DNA of 64,000 bases from assembly GCA_020736575.1 (NCBI GenBank), contig JAGPYM010000011.1:186001-250000 (forward strand), read 5' to 3'. The notes beneath the pieces are model-generated. The model had not been told where the DNA came from, did not search any database, and saw nothing but the letters and a program-made list of their open reading frames with translations. Source of the stretch: Thelonectria olida (Eukaryota > Ascomycota > Sordariomycetes > Hypocreales > Nectriaceae). Numbering within the stretch: position 1 is the first letter of the stretch; every line of letters begins with the position of its first letter. Shown here piece after piece: positions 24,928 to 36,452 of the stretch. The translations under genes and the position numbers were made by a program.

Positions 24928-27420
24928 AGGGGTTCCCATTCCCTTTTCGTATCGTCCCAACAAGTCGTGCATGGCCTTGGGACGTTTGCTTTGTGGGGAT
25001 GGTTGCGCCTTGCGACCGTTGGTGAGACGCAGGAGCGTGTTGAACTGCGGTCCGCTGACGGATGTGTTCGCTCTCATTTGACGACCGTTGTACCATTTTG
25101 ACAGAACAAGAACGGATAGGGAAGAGGCACCATAGAGTGATCCGGATCAGTCAAAGATAAAATGAGTGGCGCCGTAGAAGTAAAGAGTCGTCCACAGAGT
25201 TGGTTATGATATGGGTTTTTGGTGGCTAAAGAAGCTGATTGATGAAGGAGATTGACTCATCATCTCTTATAGGCTAGAGTAGCTGTCGAAATAATATTGG
25301 AAAACTGGATAGTACCGAATTGACTTGTTGGATGACGCTTGGAAAGCCCTGCATTTCTTGACACATGATATCTCGTCGTTAGATTGCCAAAAGACGCGTA
25401 ACCATGATTGGAAAGGAAATTTCCCTGGTTGTTACACGAGATATAACCCGTCTCCGTCGGACATCTCAATCGCAGGCAATTGCCGAGTTCCCGGCCCTGG
25501 GATGGACGATGTCCGGCGAGCTTATTTTTGCGGCTTCGGGCTGTTTGAACGAGGTGTAGAGATTTCTCGACTCACTCGCAGCAACTTGGTATCAAGCGGT
25601 GCTGCAACATGAGAGATGGCACGTTGCTTGTCAGTCGATGCTGATGGGACATGGCGAGAGAAGCTATGGATCAATGACAGGCGTGTTTCTGAGAATGGCG
25701 AAATGGGCGAAGCGGAGGAATGGATCTAATGGAACATGAAGTCAAACTGGACGGATCAAGAAAGAGAGAAACCAAGGGAAAAAGACCGGAGAGTCTCATC
25801 GCTATAGGACTTCAGGCAGCGTCACCGCTTGATGAAGGCAGAAAGTTGATGCCATGCCCGAGATCGTCCCGTCGTCATGGACAAGAATTTAGACTCGTCA
25901 GGCAGAGAGCTCAAAGAGGAAGGTGCACTTACGTTTTTACGACACCAGAATTCAATTTTTTTTTTTTTTGCAAGACGTAACCCAAGACAGCAGGAGATGA
26001 CTTCTATTTACTACGCAGTACTTGCCTTGCTATATTTATTAGATGCCAGAGTTGCAGGAGCGGGCAGGTGCAGTCGAGTGCAACCAGATCCTCATTCGGC
26101 AGGTGCCTCCCTCTACTTTTATTAACTGCATGACGATTTTGGCCTTCAAAGTGGCACGCATCTTGGTTGGTGACCACTTCAGCCTTTTAATCTCAAAACG
26201 CATCAATCGATACCTCCAACGGACATCACGCCATGGCCCGCCTTTCTCGATAGTTACCTTTGTACCTTTGTCTCGCCATCACATCTGTGTCGTGGTTGAA
26301 GGATCCACTTGACGCCATGCTCTGTTTGAGTCCAACTCTCTGGTGCAGCTCTCTGATGACAGTCAGTCGACGTTATTATTCGTATTTATGAGTCAGCTGG
26401 ACCTTTCTAGAATGGACAGACTCGACAACGTGACCGACGTCCGTTTGTACTGAAGACTTCAAGAAACACATATCCGACCCCCAGCACCGCGGTGCCGCCC
26501 CTATGATGCTCCCTGGACGTCTCCGACGGTGACGTACGTTACCCCTGAAAAACATGGAGAGAATTGTCTTGGTGCCAGCTCCCAGGCTGACTGACTTACA
26601 CGGGAATAATTTTCGACTGGACCAAACTCTCCACTATCTATGCTCCTTCGATGGTTCTCAGCACTCTTCTTCGGCCCTTCTCGAGTCCAGATGCCAACTT
26701 GGCTCCTCCGTCTTGACACTGCCAAAGTCTCGCATCGTCCCTGTTCTGTGTCACCTGGAGAGACCACAATTATGCGCGCTTTGTTGGGCTTGAACCTTGC
26801 TCGGGCCTGCTCGCCTGTTCATCCCCGCTTCCTCCACTGTGATCGCCTCTCCAAAATCGCCATCTTGAAGATATTGGAGCCCTGGCCCCTGTCCCGCCGT
26901 GCATCACCGCTGCGAACCAAACTGACTTTGGATGCAGTCCGGCAGCCCTCCCGGAATTTCGCCCAGAGTCGGCAATAGCGTTCATGAAAGGAGTCTATTC
27001 TCCCGGTGGAGGCGACCGTGACTAGTAGAGACCGAGGCTTGTCATCCCAAGGATCCACCAAGTCCGCTAATCACTAATCGTCTCCATCTAATGATTTTCC
27101 CTTGCAACCATCGCTGTGACATGGATATCAACCTCGCCGTGTGGCGCAGGCATGAGCGAGCGGCACGGCACGGTAAGAACTTGCCTATTGACTGACTTGC
27201 GGTGCGAAGTACTGTACATTCGAAGCGGTTGTGGAGACGCGTAGCCATGGGTTGGGAAGAGACTGACTAATCGCTTCATCTGGAGACGCATCTGTCATTA
27301 TATATATTTTCATCATGCCCCGGCCCTACCGTCCCCCCGGCGCTTCGATGCTCGCTTTCCTACCTTGGTGTTCCACAACATCTGGATGATCCAGCCAATC
27401 CCCCGAAATACACCGGTACT
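24928..27420. other. Long intergenic region, no gene seen
   Basis: About 2.5 kb without a supportable gene. It contains a run of T around 25958-25971, TGACTCA near 25254 and TGAGTCA near 26389 (bZIP consensus). Short frames (for example 26640-26978) begin with ATG but show no family features and overlap others on the opposite strand. Confidence 0.5.
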
Positions 27421-28844
27421 ATGCGGAATGCACCCCCTGAGGTGATGGCCACCTGGCCAAAGCCTAACTATGATGACCCGGATCGTCGAGGAAACGCCCT
27501 CATCATCACTGAGTTGAGCATTGCTTTAGTGGCTATTCTTACGCTTGTAGCCCGGTTGTATGTTCGATTCCGCATTGTCAGAACAAGCGGAGCTGACGAC
27601 TGGGTGATGCTCGTGGCAATGGTAAGCAGACCTATATATATCTCTATATATTTCCTCGCCTCCGTTAACGTCTATCGGAGACCCAAGGCTACTATGCCTG
27701 TGTCGTTGTTCTCCCACAGCTGACTTGTTTCGTACCTGCTTTCGAATGCAGATATTCGGTCTCGGCGTAACTATATGTGTCATTCTCGCTGATCGCCTGT
27801 ATGGTTGGAACATCCATATTTGGGATTTGACATTTTCTCAAGCCCTCAATGGTAGAAAGGTCTCGCTTGCTGCCCAGACTCTCTTCCTCTTCTCATCAGC
27901 ACTGGCCAAGATCTCGATCCTTCTCACCTACCTACGAATCGCATCCCGAGACTCGTGGTTCCGTCGCGTTACTGTGGCTGCCATCGTTCTTGTCGCCATC
28001 CAGATCGTGGCCTTCCTCGCCGTTCTCTGGTTGCAATGCAGGTCAGTCTCGGCTGTTCGTCACTGTTGCATCTTTCAGTTTCAAATTGACAAAGTGTAGA
28101 CCCATGCGCTATTACTGGACCTCAGATACTCTAAAACACTGTATTGAGGAAGGCCCAATAGTGCTGTAAGTTGCTTCCAGACTCACATCTGCCCCAACTC
28201 GACTCTTGTTAACAGAGTTTCTCAACAGGAGCCAGGCCATCGTCATGGTCGTTATTGACTTAATAGTATGCGTCTTGCCTATTCCGACTTTGTTGAAGCT
28301 CCAGCTGCCCCGATCCGAACGACTGCTCCTTGTGGCGCTCTTCTCGCTGGGCATTGTTGTGGTTGTCGCGGCCGGCATGCGGGCTTATTGGACCCATCAT
28401 GTAACGAGCGAGACATACGATGTCACCTGGCAGGGATTTTATCTGTGGATCTGGACGGCAGTCGAGGCAAACTTGGGTGTCATTTGCGGCAACATTCCTG
28501 CGCTGCGAGCACTCTACAAGCGGATGTTTCCCTCGAAATCGAGGGGTTACTACACGACAGAGAGCACTCGTGCCCGAGCGGCGAGCAATGCACGTCAGTC
28601 GAAGGTTGGCTGGACCGACAGCTTGCACGCGAATAAGGGAATCAAGATCAACGACGATCATATCCATGTCGAGAACGATCATATTATAAGAATCGAGGAT
28701 ACACGCTCAGATGAGGAGGACGGCATTTACGAGATGAGAAAGTACAAGTCTCACGAGAGCCACCCTTCGTCATTGGAGATGGGCACATACAACGGCAAGG
28801 AGCAAAGGTTACCTGACCATTCGCGTGGACCACTGAGCCATTAG
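27421..28844 (+). CDS. Fungal rhodopsin-domain integral membrane protein
   Basis: Four exons (27421..27621, 27752..28041, 28100..28165, 28229..28844) give 390 residues, with GT-AG introns of 130, 58 and 63 nt. About seven hydrophobic helices are visible: ALIITELSIALVAILTLVARLYVR, the IFGLGV segment, LAAQTLFLFSSALAKISILLTYLR, VTVAAIVLVAIQIVAFLAVLWLQC, AIVMVVIDLIVCVLPIPTLL, LLLVALFSLGIVVVVAAGMR and FYLWIWTAVEANLGVICGNIPALR. Motifs such as DDWVML, KISILLxYLR, DLIVCVLPIPTL and EANLGVICGNIPALR are typical of the fungal rhodopsin-domain (SAT4-like) family. Members are plasma-membrane proteins of mostly unknown function; some are near secondary-metabolite clusters. The C-terminal about 110 residues are charged and cytosolic-looking. 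No CFEM domain is present. Confidence 0.88.
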
Positions 28845-29390
28845 CGAGAGAGGATCAGTAGGATACATGAAAATTATGAGAGGAACGCAAAGCTCGATGC
28901 ATAACATGAACTTATTTAAGGTCAACTAGTAATGAATGTGATGAATATTGATGAGACTTTGTTATTTCGGCCTTCACCTTGGTGCCTTTCTTCCATCACT
29001 GAAACCATGCCATTAATTTATCCAAGAGAATCTTATGCAAGCCGACAAGCTTTTCTCGCCCTGGCTAATTATTGAATACAACTTGTGGAAAGTAGCTCGT
29101 TCCGCCGCAGCGGTGTCGTATGAGTCTAGAACCAATCCAGGATACTGACCATATCCCAGCACATCTAGTGTATGCGGCCTCCTAAAGAACCCAGACTTGC
29201 GCGCGCGTAATGAGTGGTTAGATTTGTTCGTCGTCTTGGCGCCTGGCAGTTAACTAAAATTTCGCGCATCTCATAAGTTAAAACGATCGCTTCATGTCCT
29301 TCACTATCCCTTGACCAAGCCCAGAACTCACTCTCCTTCTTCTTGCACTGTTCTTGTACTCCGAAGTCAAGTCACGACGCTCGCTCCGCC
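28845..29390. promoter_or_regulatory. Intergenic region upstream of the HET gene
   Basis: This 546-bp interval holds the 3' UTR of the rhodopsin-domain gene and the presumed HET promoter. No other feature is seen. Confidence 0.5.
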
Positions 29391-31214
29391 ATGTCACAAC
29401 AAGTCTCTCATGCAACCGATGCGCAGAATGTCCCACCGGACGACCACTATGAATATGGCGTGCTACAAGACAAGCACTTTATTCGATATCTGATTCTTCA
29501 ACCATCCAGTCTGAACAGCGATCCCCTAGTCTGCACCTTACACACTGCCCACCTCGATGACATTCCTCGCTTTGAGGCCATGTCGTATGTCTGGGGCACA
29601 CCAGCGAAAAACCAGTCCGTCACTTGTGATGGCAAAGTCATTCGCATTACGGCAAACTTGCATGACGCTCTACGACAGGTCCGCTTCGAAGACAAGTTGC
29701 GGACGCTTTGGGTTGACTCGATTTGCATCAACCAGGCTGATCCTAAAGAACAGGGGCACCAAGTATCCCTGATGGAGCGCATCTACAGGAAGGCAAGCTG
29801 TACGCTTATCTGCCTAGGCACATCTGACCGTGTTCATGCGCCCGCTGTGGCGGATCTTGTGACAGGCGTTGATCGTATGATTCAGAACGTCTTTGGGCGG
29901 GCTGATTTTGAATGGTGCCAGAACAGCTTCCCATTTCCAGACGATGGAGAACCGCTTGTGTCGCATAGCGGATGGGATTCATTTAGTATTATGCTACAAC
30001 AACCTTGGTTCAAACGGGGCTGGGTGGTGCAGGAAGCAGCACTTGGCCGGGACGCAGTTGTGCTATGGGCAGACACTGCTATTGAATGGCTGAGTCTAGT
30101 GCGAGCTTACGTCTGGGGGATTCGGAGGGCACTGAAGCTTCCGGATATTCAACATTTCTGGTTGTCAGATCTACACCTACAAGGGCTTTATGGTCAACGA
30201 AGCCGCGAAGCCATCACTTTCCGACCTGAGGGTGCGGCTAAGCCCCTCACCCTCCTCGAGACTTTGGATGGTGCAAGGTGGCTTGGTGTTACCGACCCTA
30301 GAGACAGGATCTACGCTTTTCTCAGCGTCCTGAGTTCCAGCATATTGCTTCCTGCGATACGACCGAATTACGAAGTACCATACATCCATGTTTATCGCGA
30401 CTTTGCCTGCGAGTACCTGAGAACAAGCAAAGACCTAGACATCTTGCATTTCGTTCACAGTGACGAAAGTACGCTCAAATCCGACTTTCCTTCTTGGATT
30501 CCCCGTTGGGATATGCATCTCTACTCGAGTTATACTGGTACCCTCAATAACTACAACAGTCATTCCAGGCACATCGTTTCAAAACTATCGTCTCCCACAG
30601 TCACGGTGTCATCAGACCAGAATACTCTAGAGCTTCGAGCGGTAATGATTGACACCGTCAGGTTTACTGGACGGGGTTTCGACAAAAGGTCCACAACACC
30701 CGACGATGTCGCAAGTCTCTGGGAGTCGGTATTTACGGCCTCAACACCAGTACTTTATTCTTGTTCTGCTTTGCGAGCTTTCGTCACAATCTTTCGTTGC
30801 GGAATATACCGGGGAATACTTCGGGAGTGGAAGGCGCAAGAGTCGGCTTACATGAGACTCTTGCAACGCGAGCTTACCCCAGGAGACGCCTCATACGGCA
30901 CTGCCGAATATTTCCATCGATTGAGAATGGAGGATGTGCATAACAAAAGTTTCATTGTGTCAGATCGTGGGTATTACGGTTTAGCACCCAACGTTGTGCA
31001 GGAAGGTGATGTCTGTTGCATCATTTTTGGGACGAGGTCACCATTTATCCTGCGCAGGACAGATCGAGCCGGACACTACAAGCTTGTGGGATCGGTGTTG
31101 ATTCTTAGCAAAAAGCTTGATCATAACGGAAACCCAGAAAGATTCGGCGGCGACGAGGTTTGCCAAGATTGGGTCGAATGGGGGTTAGAAGAGGAAACGA
31201 TAGTTCTCTACTAA
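29391..31214 (+). CDS. HET (heterokaryon incompatibility) domain protein
   Basis: Intronless, 607 residues from ATG 29391 in a GCCATG context; an in-frame TTG at 29343 extends the open frame but is not a likely start. The HET domain spans roughly residues 60-200: FEAMSYVWG, then NLHDALRQ, LWVDSICINQADPKEQGHQV and ERIYRKASCTLICLG, the three conserved blocks of the family. The rest resembles the usual poorly conserved C-terminal part (DPRDRIYAFLSVL; FIVSDRGYYGLAPNVVQEGDVCCIIFG; PFILRR), including the end motif seen in many fungal HET proteins. Family role: triggering cell death on non-self recognition; for most paralogues no partner is known. It is followed at once by an AT-rich island. Confidence 0.94.
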   Translation: MSQQVSHATDAQNVPPDDHYEYGVLQDKHFIRYLILQPSSLNSDPLVCTLHTAHLDDIPRFEAMSYVWGTPAKNQSVTCDGKVIRITANLHDALRQVRFEDKLRTLWVDSICINQADPKEQGHQVSLMERIYRKASCTLICLGTSDRVHAPAVADLVTGVDRMIQNVFGRADFEWCQNSFPFPDDGEPLVSHSGWDSFSIMLQQPWFKRGWVVQEAALGRDAVVLWADTAIEWLSLVRAYVWGIRRALKLPDIQHFWLSDLHLQGLYGQRSREAITFRPEGAAKPLTLLETLDGARWLGVTDPRDRIYAFLSVLSSSILLPAIRPNYEVPYIHVYRDFACEYLRTSKDLDILHFVHSDESTLKSDFPSWIPRWDMHLYSSYTGTLNNYNSHSRHIVSKLSSPTVTVSSDQNTLELRAVMIDTVRFTGRGFDKRSTTPDDVASLWESVFTASTPVLYSCSALRAFVTIFRCGIYRGILREWKAQESAYMRLLQRELTPGDASYGTAEYFHRLRMEDVHNKSFIVSDRGYYGLAPNVVQEGDVCCIIFGTRSPFILRRTDRAGHYKLVGSVLILSKKLDHNGNPERFGGDEVCQDWVEWGLEEETIVLY

Positions 31215-31607
31215 TAGATTTATCACTTACAAGTATATTAAAAATTATTAATATTGAAAGCAATTTTATAACTTTTATTAAATGTAAAATATTTATTATA
31301 TTTGATAATATTATAATAGTTATTTAATAAGTAATTAGATTTTCAATTTCTTATTAAAAGATCAACTAGTTCTCGTAACACGTTGCGAGACTGCATCGCA
31401 CAACAGCAAATAAGGGCACAGCAAAGGCTCGGCGCACCCTCGGCGCCCGACTATCCCAGCTCCTTACATATGAAAATCCCTATTCTTTTCAATTCAACTA
31501 GTCCCTTTTATAATATATTTTAAAGAAAATAGATAAGTGGTAAATAATATCCAGCCTTTTAAACGGACACTTGAATAAGCGTGGCAACGGCCCGCGTCGG
31601 GGAGAAT
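31215..31607. other. AT-rich island with direct repeat
   Basis: From 31215 to about 31360 the sequence is almost pure A/T (TTATTAAA, AATATTAT blocks), in sharp contrast to the flanking genes. A 9-bp direct repeat TCAACTAGT at 31362-31370 and 31494-31502 brackets a more GC-rich segment, and A/T-rich sequence resumes after it. No coding potential. Possibly a degenerate mobile-element remnant. Confidence 0.5.
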
Positions 31608-32333
31608 TTATCTATTTCCAACCTCTGGCGGCCGGGCCGAGGCAGCGTCCCGCTTAGGCCGCAACAAATAGCAATAGTAAAAGACGTCGGGATCCGTGGG
31701 CTTCAGCTTCGGCGTGAGCACCTTGGATAGGATCTCGACGTCAAAGGGCAAGTCGTCAATGTCGAAGCGCCAGGCAGAATAGCTCAACGACACCCACACG
31801 GAGTCGGGCCCGGCGACGCACTCGCGGATGCGGGCCGCCATGCGGCGCAGTGGGGCCTCGCCGGCACACGACACGGCGTCGACGGTGCTCTTGTCCAGCA
31901 CCAGGTCGAACTTGTCGTCAGGGCCGAGATGCAGCTGCGTGGCGTCCTGCACGGCGTAGCGCATCTGGACGTCGCCAAAGGCCTGGAGCTCGAGTTCGCG
32001 GCCGCGCGTCTCGGCGAGGGGCTCGTAGTCGACGTTGAGGACGTTGGCGAAGCCCCTCTTGCGCAGGTGGTTCTGTAGGTCGCTGGTGCCGAAGCCAAGA
32101 TGCAGGATGCGGGCCGTGTCGGGGGCGAGCTGGGAGAGGACGGGCTCGATGAGGGGCAGGAAGTCCTCGGAGGAGAGGAGCCACTCGAACTTGGTCTCGG
32201 AGGCGAAGCGGTCGTGCCAGTAGCTCTGCTTTTCAAAGTCGGCGGGCATGATTCTGGCGAGGGCGTTGCCGAGGTCGATGGGGGAGGCGAGCGGGCTGAG
32301 GGGGGGGAGTTGGGGGGCTGTTGACGAGACCAT
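31608..32333 (-). CDS. Class I SAM-dependent methyltransferase
   Basis: Intronless, 241 residues from ATG at 32333. The Rossmann methyltransferase signature is visible: motif I ARILHLGFGTSDL (about residues 74-86), the acidic post-I residue in NVLNVDYEP, AVQDATQLHLG, and motif IV FDLVLDKSTVDAV (about 142-154). The N-terminal YWHDRF...FEWLLS pattern is shared with METTL13/EFM-type protein methyltransferases, so a lysine methyltransferase is a reasonable guess. The substrate cannot be read from the sequence. The frame is very GC-rich compared with the adjoining AT-rich island. Confidence 0.85.
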   Translation of the reverse strand: MVSSTAPQLPPLSPLASPIDLGNALARIMPADFEKQSYWHDRFASETKFEWLLSSEDFLPLIEPVLSQLAPDTARILHLGFGTSDLQNHLRKRGFANVLNVDYEPLAETRGRELELQAFGDVQMRYAVQDATQLHLGPDDKFDLVLDKSTVDAVSCAGEAPLRRMAARIRECVAGPDSVWVSLSYSAWRFDIDDLPFDVEILSKVLTPKLKPTDPDVFYYCYLLRPKRDAASARPPEVGNR

Positions 32334-33721
32334 GGCGACGGACGGTCGGGTCAGTCTTATCTTATCCTGATATAAGGCAGTAGTAATTAGACTATCTATT
32401 CATCGAGATAGACGAAGAACTAGGCCCTGTAGGTAGGATTAAGAATGGAGTCGTTTGTTGGTTTGGTGTTTGCACTTGTCCTCTTGTTCGTGGGAAAGAG
32501 AACAGAGAGGAGGAGGGCTGTGATTGATAGACGAAGATGGGAATTAAAATGGAATATGTCAGTATAAAAAAAGTCAACAAGAACCCCTTATTATTAATTA
32601 ATTGTTGTTATTGTTTGACTTGGAAAAGGGTAAAGGGGATCCACCGAAACCGGGATTGTCTTTGATGTCGGGCCAACGTCGAGAGTGAATGTTCGTATTT
32701 TGGCAGGTTTGAGCCGTTGGATTTTCTGGGTCTTTTTCATGGGTCAAACCGTCAGAGTGTCCTTCAATCTCGAGCTGAGGGGGCGTAGTTTGGGGTAATT
32801 GATGGTTCTTGCGCGGCTGCCACAGTAGATCCGAAGGAGCCGATCAAGGTGTGTAAGACGCAACGGATTCATCGCGGATTGATGGTTGGTTCACACAAGG
32901 TAGGGCTGAGATGATGATACATATAGCGAATTGGTTTGCGATTGTGAAGCGGTTTGAGTGTCCATACCCCGCGGGTAGCTAGTGACGCTATAATAGCACC
33001 CCGATCAGGGTGGGAGTGATTCCAATGATGGCAGAGATGACATGACGCTAACTCATTAGCACTTCGGGGAAAAAGAACGGGAAGTGTCGCATGATTCCAG
33101 AAGAGAAACTTGGCAGCTTTTGTACTGGTTTGGAATACCCTCCAATATGACTTTCCGTTGGATGACATTTCCCTTCGTCGAGTCCCGGATCATCCAGAAA
33201 AGCCCCGAGCGAGAAATGACGTCGAATCTCTAAACAGATGCGGACATGATTGGCAGGGGCCGCTCAAGGGCCCCAAATGCTATAAATGTGGACCAATCAA
33301 AGGTGAGGAAGTGCCTCCAGCCACACCCACTCGAGGCGCGGTCTCAAGTGCTCCGCCTCAACCACTGCCAAGTGCCGCGTCAACCCAAACGCAAGCAACG
33401 GCAACGGCCAAGACCGAGAGCGCATCCCCTCCAAGGAATTTAAGTCACAAGCTTCCAAAATATTACCGCCAAGGGAAGTCGGAACACGTCTTTTCCGTGT
33501 TACATTATTTCTTCCACTGCGCGCCCTAGATTTCCTCTATTCCTTTTGCATCGCGTCTACAATACTCACTTCTGCATCCAACAGCCGTTGTGCTCTCTCT
33601 CTACTTGAACACCACCTCGTTACCTAGGTAGCGATACCATAGCACCACCGACCGACCAACGGTAACCTCAAACCATCTTCTCTCCGAACAGAGTCAACAC
33701 CACCGCCACCCGCCATCAACC
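32334..33721. other. Intergenic region, possible coding fragment near 33150-33530
   Basis: This 1388-bp divergent interval lies between the methyltransferase and the M50-like gene. One plus-strand frame (33110-33529) has no in-frame ATG but encodes a short zinc-ribbon-like stretch (RCGHDWQGPLKGPKCYKCG) and a Ser/Pro/Thr-rich tail. It may be a relic exon or chance. The last 100 nt before 33722 are a CT/CA-rich leader. Confidence 0.4.
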
Positions 33722-34656
33722 ATGGCTCCCACAGCTATCTCACAGGCTCTCACCGCGATGCCCTTCCGCATCGGCGTCGTCCAGCTCGCTTCCGAATCCG
33801 ATTCCCACGCCCACTCCGCCCTCATGCGCCGCAATCTCGAGCATCCGAACCACACACAGCAAGTTACGTTAGGCATCATCGCCGCATACGTTGTCATCAT
33901 TGCCATCCTCTGGAACGTGCCCTACGTCAAGATGGTCTTGTGGCCCTTCAAGGTGTGTAGTCATGTCACCGTTTGCGACAGACAGGAACACATGCACGAC
34001 ATGTTGATGAAACTCGGTGTACTAACACAATCGCTCTGTAGATGCTCGTCATTGCCTTTCACGAATTCGGTCACGCCATCACCGCTGTCCTCACCGGCGG
34101 CCACGTTAAGTCCATCAGTCTCGACCCCAACGAAGGCGGCGTCACCCACATGCTCGGCGGCAAGAGCGCCATCACCCTACCCGCCGGCTACCTAGGCTCG
34201 TCGCTCATCGGCGCCCTGCTCATCTTTTGCGGCTTCAACATCGTCGCCAGCAAAATTGCCAGCTTCGTCCTCGGCGTCTGCTTCCTGCTGACCTTGTGGT
34301 GGGGAAAGCGCGACTGGCTCACTATTCTCACCATTCTCCTCGCTGTTGGTCTGCTGGTGGCTTGTTGGTTTATCTCGCATGCCCAAGCCTTGCGCTTCGT
34401 CGTGCTGTTTATTGGCGTCATGTCTTCGCTGTACAGCGTTTGGGATATCTGCGATGACCTGATCCTTCGCAAAGTAAACTCGTCGGACGCGAGTGTCTTT
34501 GCTAAGCGCTACGGCGGCTCCTCGCAGTGCTGGGGCGTCATCTGGTCCATCATTTCCGTGCTGTTCATGGCGGCGGGAATCGTAGCTGGCCTGGCCGCCT
34601 TTTCCCAGTCCTTTTCCGAGCAGGAGAAGGATTCTCAAAAGTTCATCCCTACCTAA
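33722..34656 (+). CDS. Peptidase M50B-like membrane metalloprotease
   Basis: Two exons (33722..33952, 34042..34656) with an 89-nt intron give 281 residues. The zinc site is HEFGH (H-E-x-x-H) at about residues 83-87, directly after the intron and inside a hydrophobic segment (MLVIAFHEFGHAITAVLTGG). A following DPNEGGVTHMLGG segment and at least five more hydrophobic helices are seen (LGSSLIGALLIFCGFNIV, ASFVLGVCFLLTLWW, LTILTILLAVGLLVACWF, FVVLFIGVMSSLYSVWDICDD, WGVIWSIISVLFMAAGIVAGLAAF). This matches fungal M50B-like proteins. A role in intramembrane proteolysis is a family inference; a second-zinc-ligand motif such as NxxPxxxxDG is not obvious, although WDICDD may serve. Confidence 0.88.
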
Positions 34657-35537
34657 GGCCCATGAGCTATGGGTGCGACTTTGGGTGGATAGATCCACTG
34701 CTACAGCGTGCTGTGAAGCCTCGAATTTGTTATTGTTTTTTTGTGTCAGGGGAGTGTTTGGAGCGTACTTTTTTGTTGGCCTACTTTGAACTCATGATTC
34801 TAATTTGGAGGATATTCAACGGCCGCATTGGAAATGCAGACGACCATGATAATGACGAGCTGGGAACTTTGGATCGGTGCAAGGCCCTAGACCTGTCGGA
34901 CTGGGAGCATGGATGATACCCTGTGTAACTGTGTCTCACTTTGACAGGAGATGCTACAATACAATGTTTGTTCAACTTTTTACTCTGACATTACCCTTGC
35001 CTGGACGTACCTGACTGTGGCGGGCTCGACGTTCCACCGACGGCTTCACGTCAACGTCTCTTTGTGACGGAAAACGAACGGATGTAACACGCCATACCCC
35101 CCGAACGGACTCATAAGCGTTACCCATCCACCCGCCGGACCCTGTTGCTCGACCTGGCTGTCGTCCGACAAGTTCGTCCCGCGCGGACATTTGTGCCGTG
35201 GGCGTGCCGAATGAGTGGACGAACAAACACATCACCCTTCCGGCGGCCGAGAGTGTCCGGCTGGTGGGCGGGAGGGAGGGAGGGAGGGAGGCTACCTTCA
35301 TGACGCGCGCCCCAGCGGCGGTGGACAGGTTGGATGTGTAATTTGATGTGGTGATGAGGGACGGCGTTACAGTCATGGCATGGGTTTCTTAAATGGTGTC
35401 TGGGTCGCGTATATAAGTAGGTGGACGGGCCTGAAATTGTTCGCTCTGAGTTCCCAACATCACTTTCGTGGATATTTTCGTTATTGGCAACTTGGATACT
35501 ACCAAGGAGACGTTATCGATCGAGATTGTTCTACACC
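34657..35537. other. Intergenic region with G-quadruplex-like tract
   Basis: An 881-bp interval. At 35266-35291 there are six GGG runs separated by single nucleotides, then GG. TATATAA lies at 35410-35416, about 120 bp before the next ATG. No other gene is supported. Confidence 0.6.
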
Positions 35538-36452
35538 ATGGCTTCTTCATCAGAGGTACAACCTGGCGAGTATCCCTCGTTGAGTTTGTCGGGAGACTCG
35601 TTTTTCTTCAGCGGTCCTAAATATAGCTGCGGGTAAGCACCTCGTCTTCACCTTCACCTAGACATGCGCAGTTATAGTCTGTATGTGCCCTTTGATAACT
35701 AACCCTGTGGCCTAGTAACCGTTTCCACAGCCCGGATGGAGTTCCAAGCCATGTCAACAACCTGGGCCTAAATCTCCGGGACAACAACTCTACCGTCTAC
35801 GTCGTCCTAGGGCCAAGGAACCAGTACTTTCGCTGCGTCATACCACAAGCCGGCGAAGTTGCATCGATGAGTAGGTTGTCTCTTTTCCCTTCATCTCGTA
35901 TCTAGCAATCTAGTGGTCGGTTCCTTGCTAACACAAGGTCATACAGACGACACAGACCTCAGCGACTACGAAGACCTGACCGTCTTCCTCGACCACCAAA
36001 ACGTCGCCCGGCCGCGCTTCCTCTCCCTCGGCGCCGGCGGCCACTTTTACATCCGCGCCGAGACCGGCGTCGAGAAATGGGACGTCCCCAGCCACGTCAG
36101 CGAGCGGCTGCTGCGCAAGTACACGGGCGGCGACGCCTCCATCGAGGGCCTGTGGCTGGGCTGCCGCGACGCCTTTGTCGCCCAGCGCTGGGACGGCACC
36201 AAGCTGCACGACCTGCGTGGCCAGTACCCGGGCCTGCAGCGGGCGTTGCAGCGACGGGGCGGGAGTCAGGAGGACGATGAGAGTGCTGATGTTGCGTCCG
36301 TGGCGATGGACTTGGAGGGCGGGAGGGGGTTTGTGATCCTGTGGAGGGATGGGAGGGCTGAGTGTGAGGAAGGCATGATGAGGATGGAGAGTGGGAGGGC
36401 TTTTGAGAGATGGTGCGCTGGCAACGGGTATAAGTTGCGTCGCCATAAGTAG
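35538..36452 (+). CDS. Unrecognised 246-residue protein
   Basis: Three exons (35538..35632, 35731..35870, 35947..36452) join in phase with GT-AG introns of 98 and 76 nt; the second has a GCTAAC branch point. I do not recognise the family. The protein begins MASSSEVQPGEYPSL and has no signal peptide or membrane segment. It contains FFFSGPKYSCGPDGVPSHVNNLG, alternating hydrophobic strands (STVYVVLGPRNQYFRCVIP; RFLSLGAGGHFYIRAETG; GLWLGCRDAFVAQRWDGT; GFVILWRDGRAECE) and a basic C-terminus. The strand-rich pattern with repeated W/F-x-DG turns is reminiscent of a beta-sandwich or propeller-like fold; that is inference only. Confidence 0.65.

Noticed and set aside
25958..25971. Poly-T run as a Pol III terminator for an unseen RNA gene
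   Set aside because: No A/B box pair or snRNA-like sequence is visible upstream; a simple homopolymer is more likely.
29343..29390. N-terminal 16-codon extension of the HET protein
   Set aside because: It begins with TTG; the ATG at 29391 has a good context.
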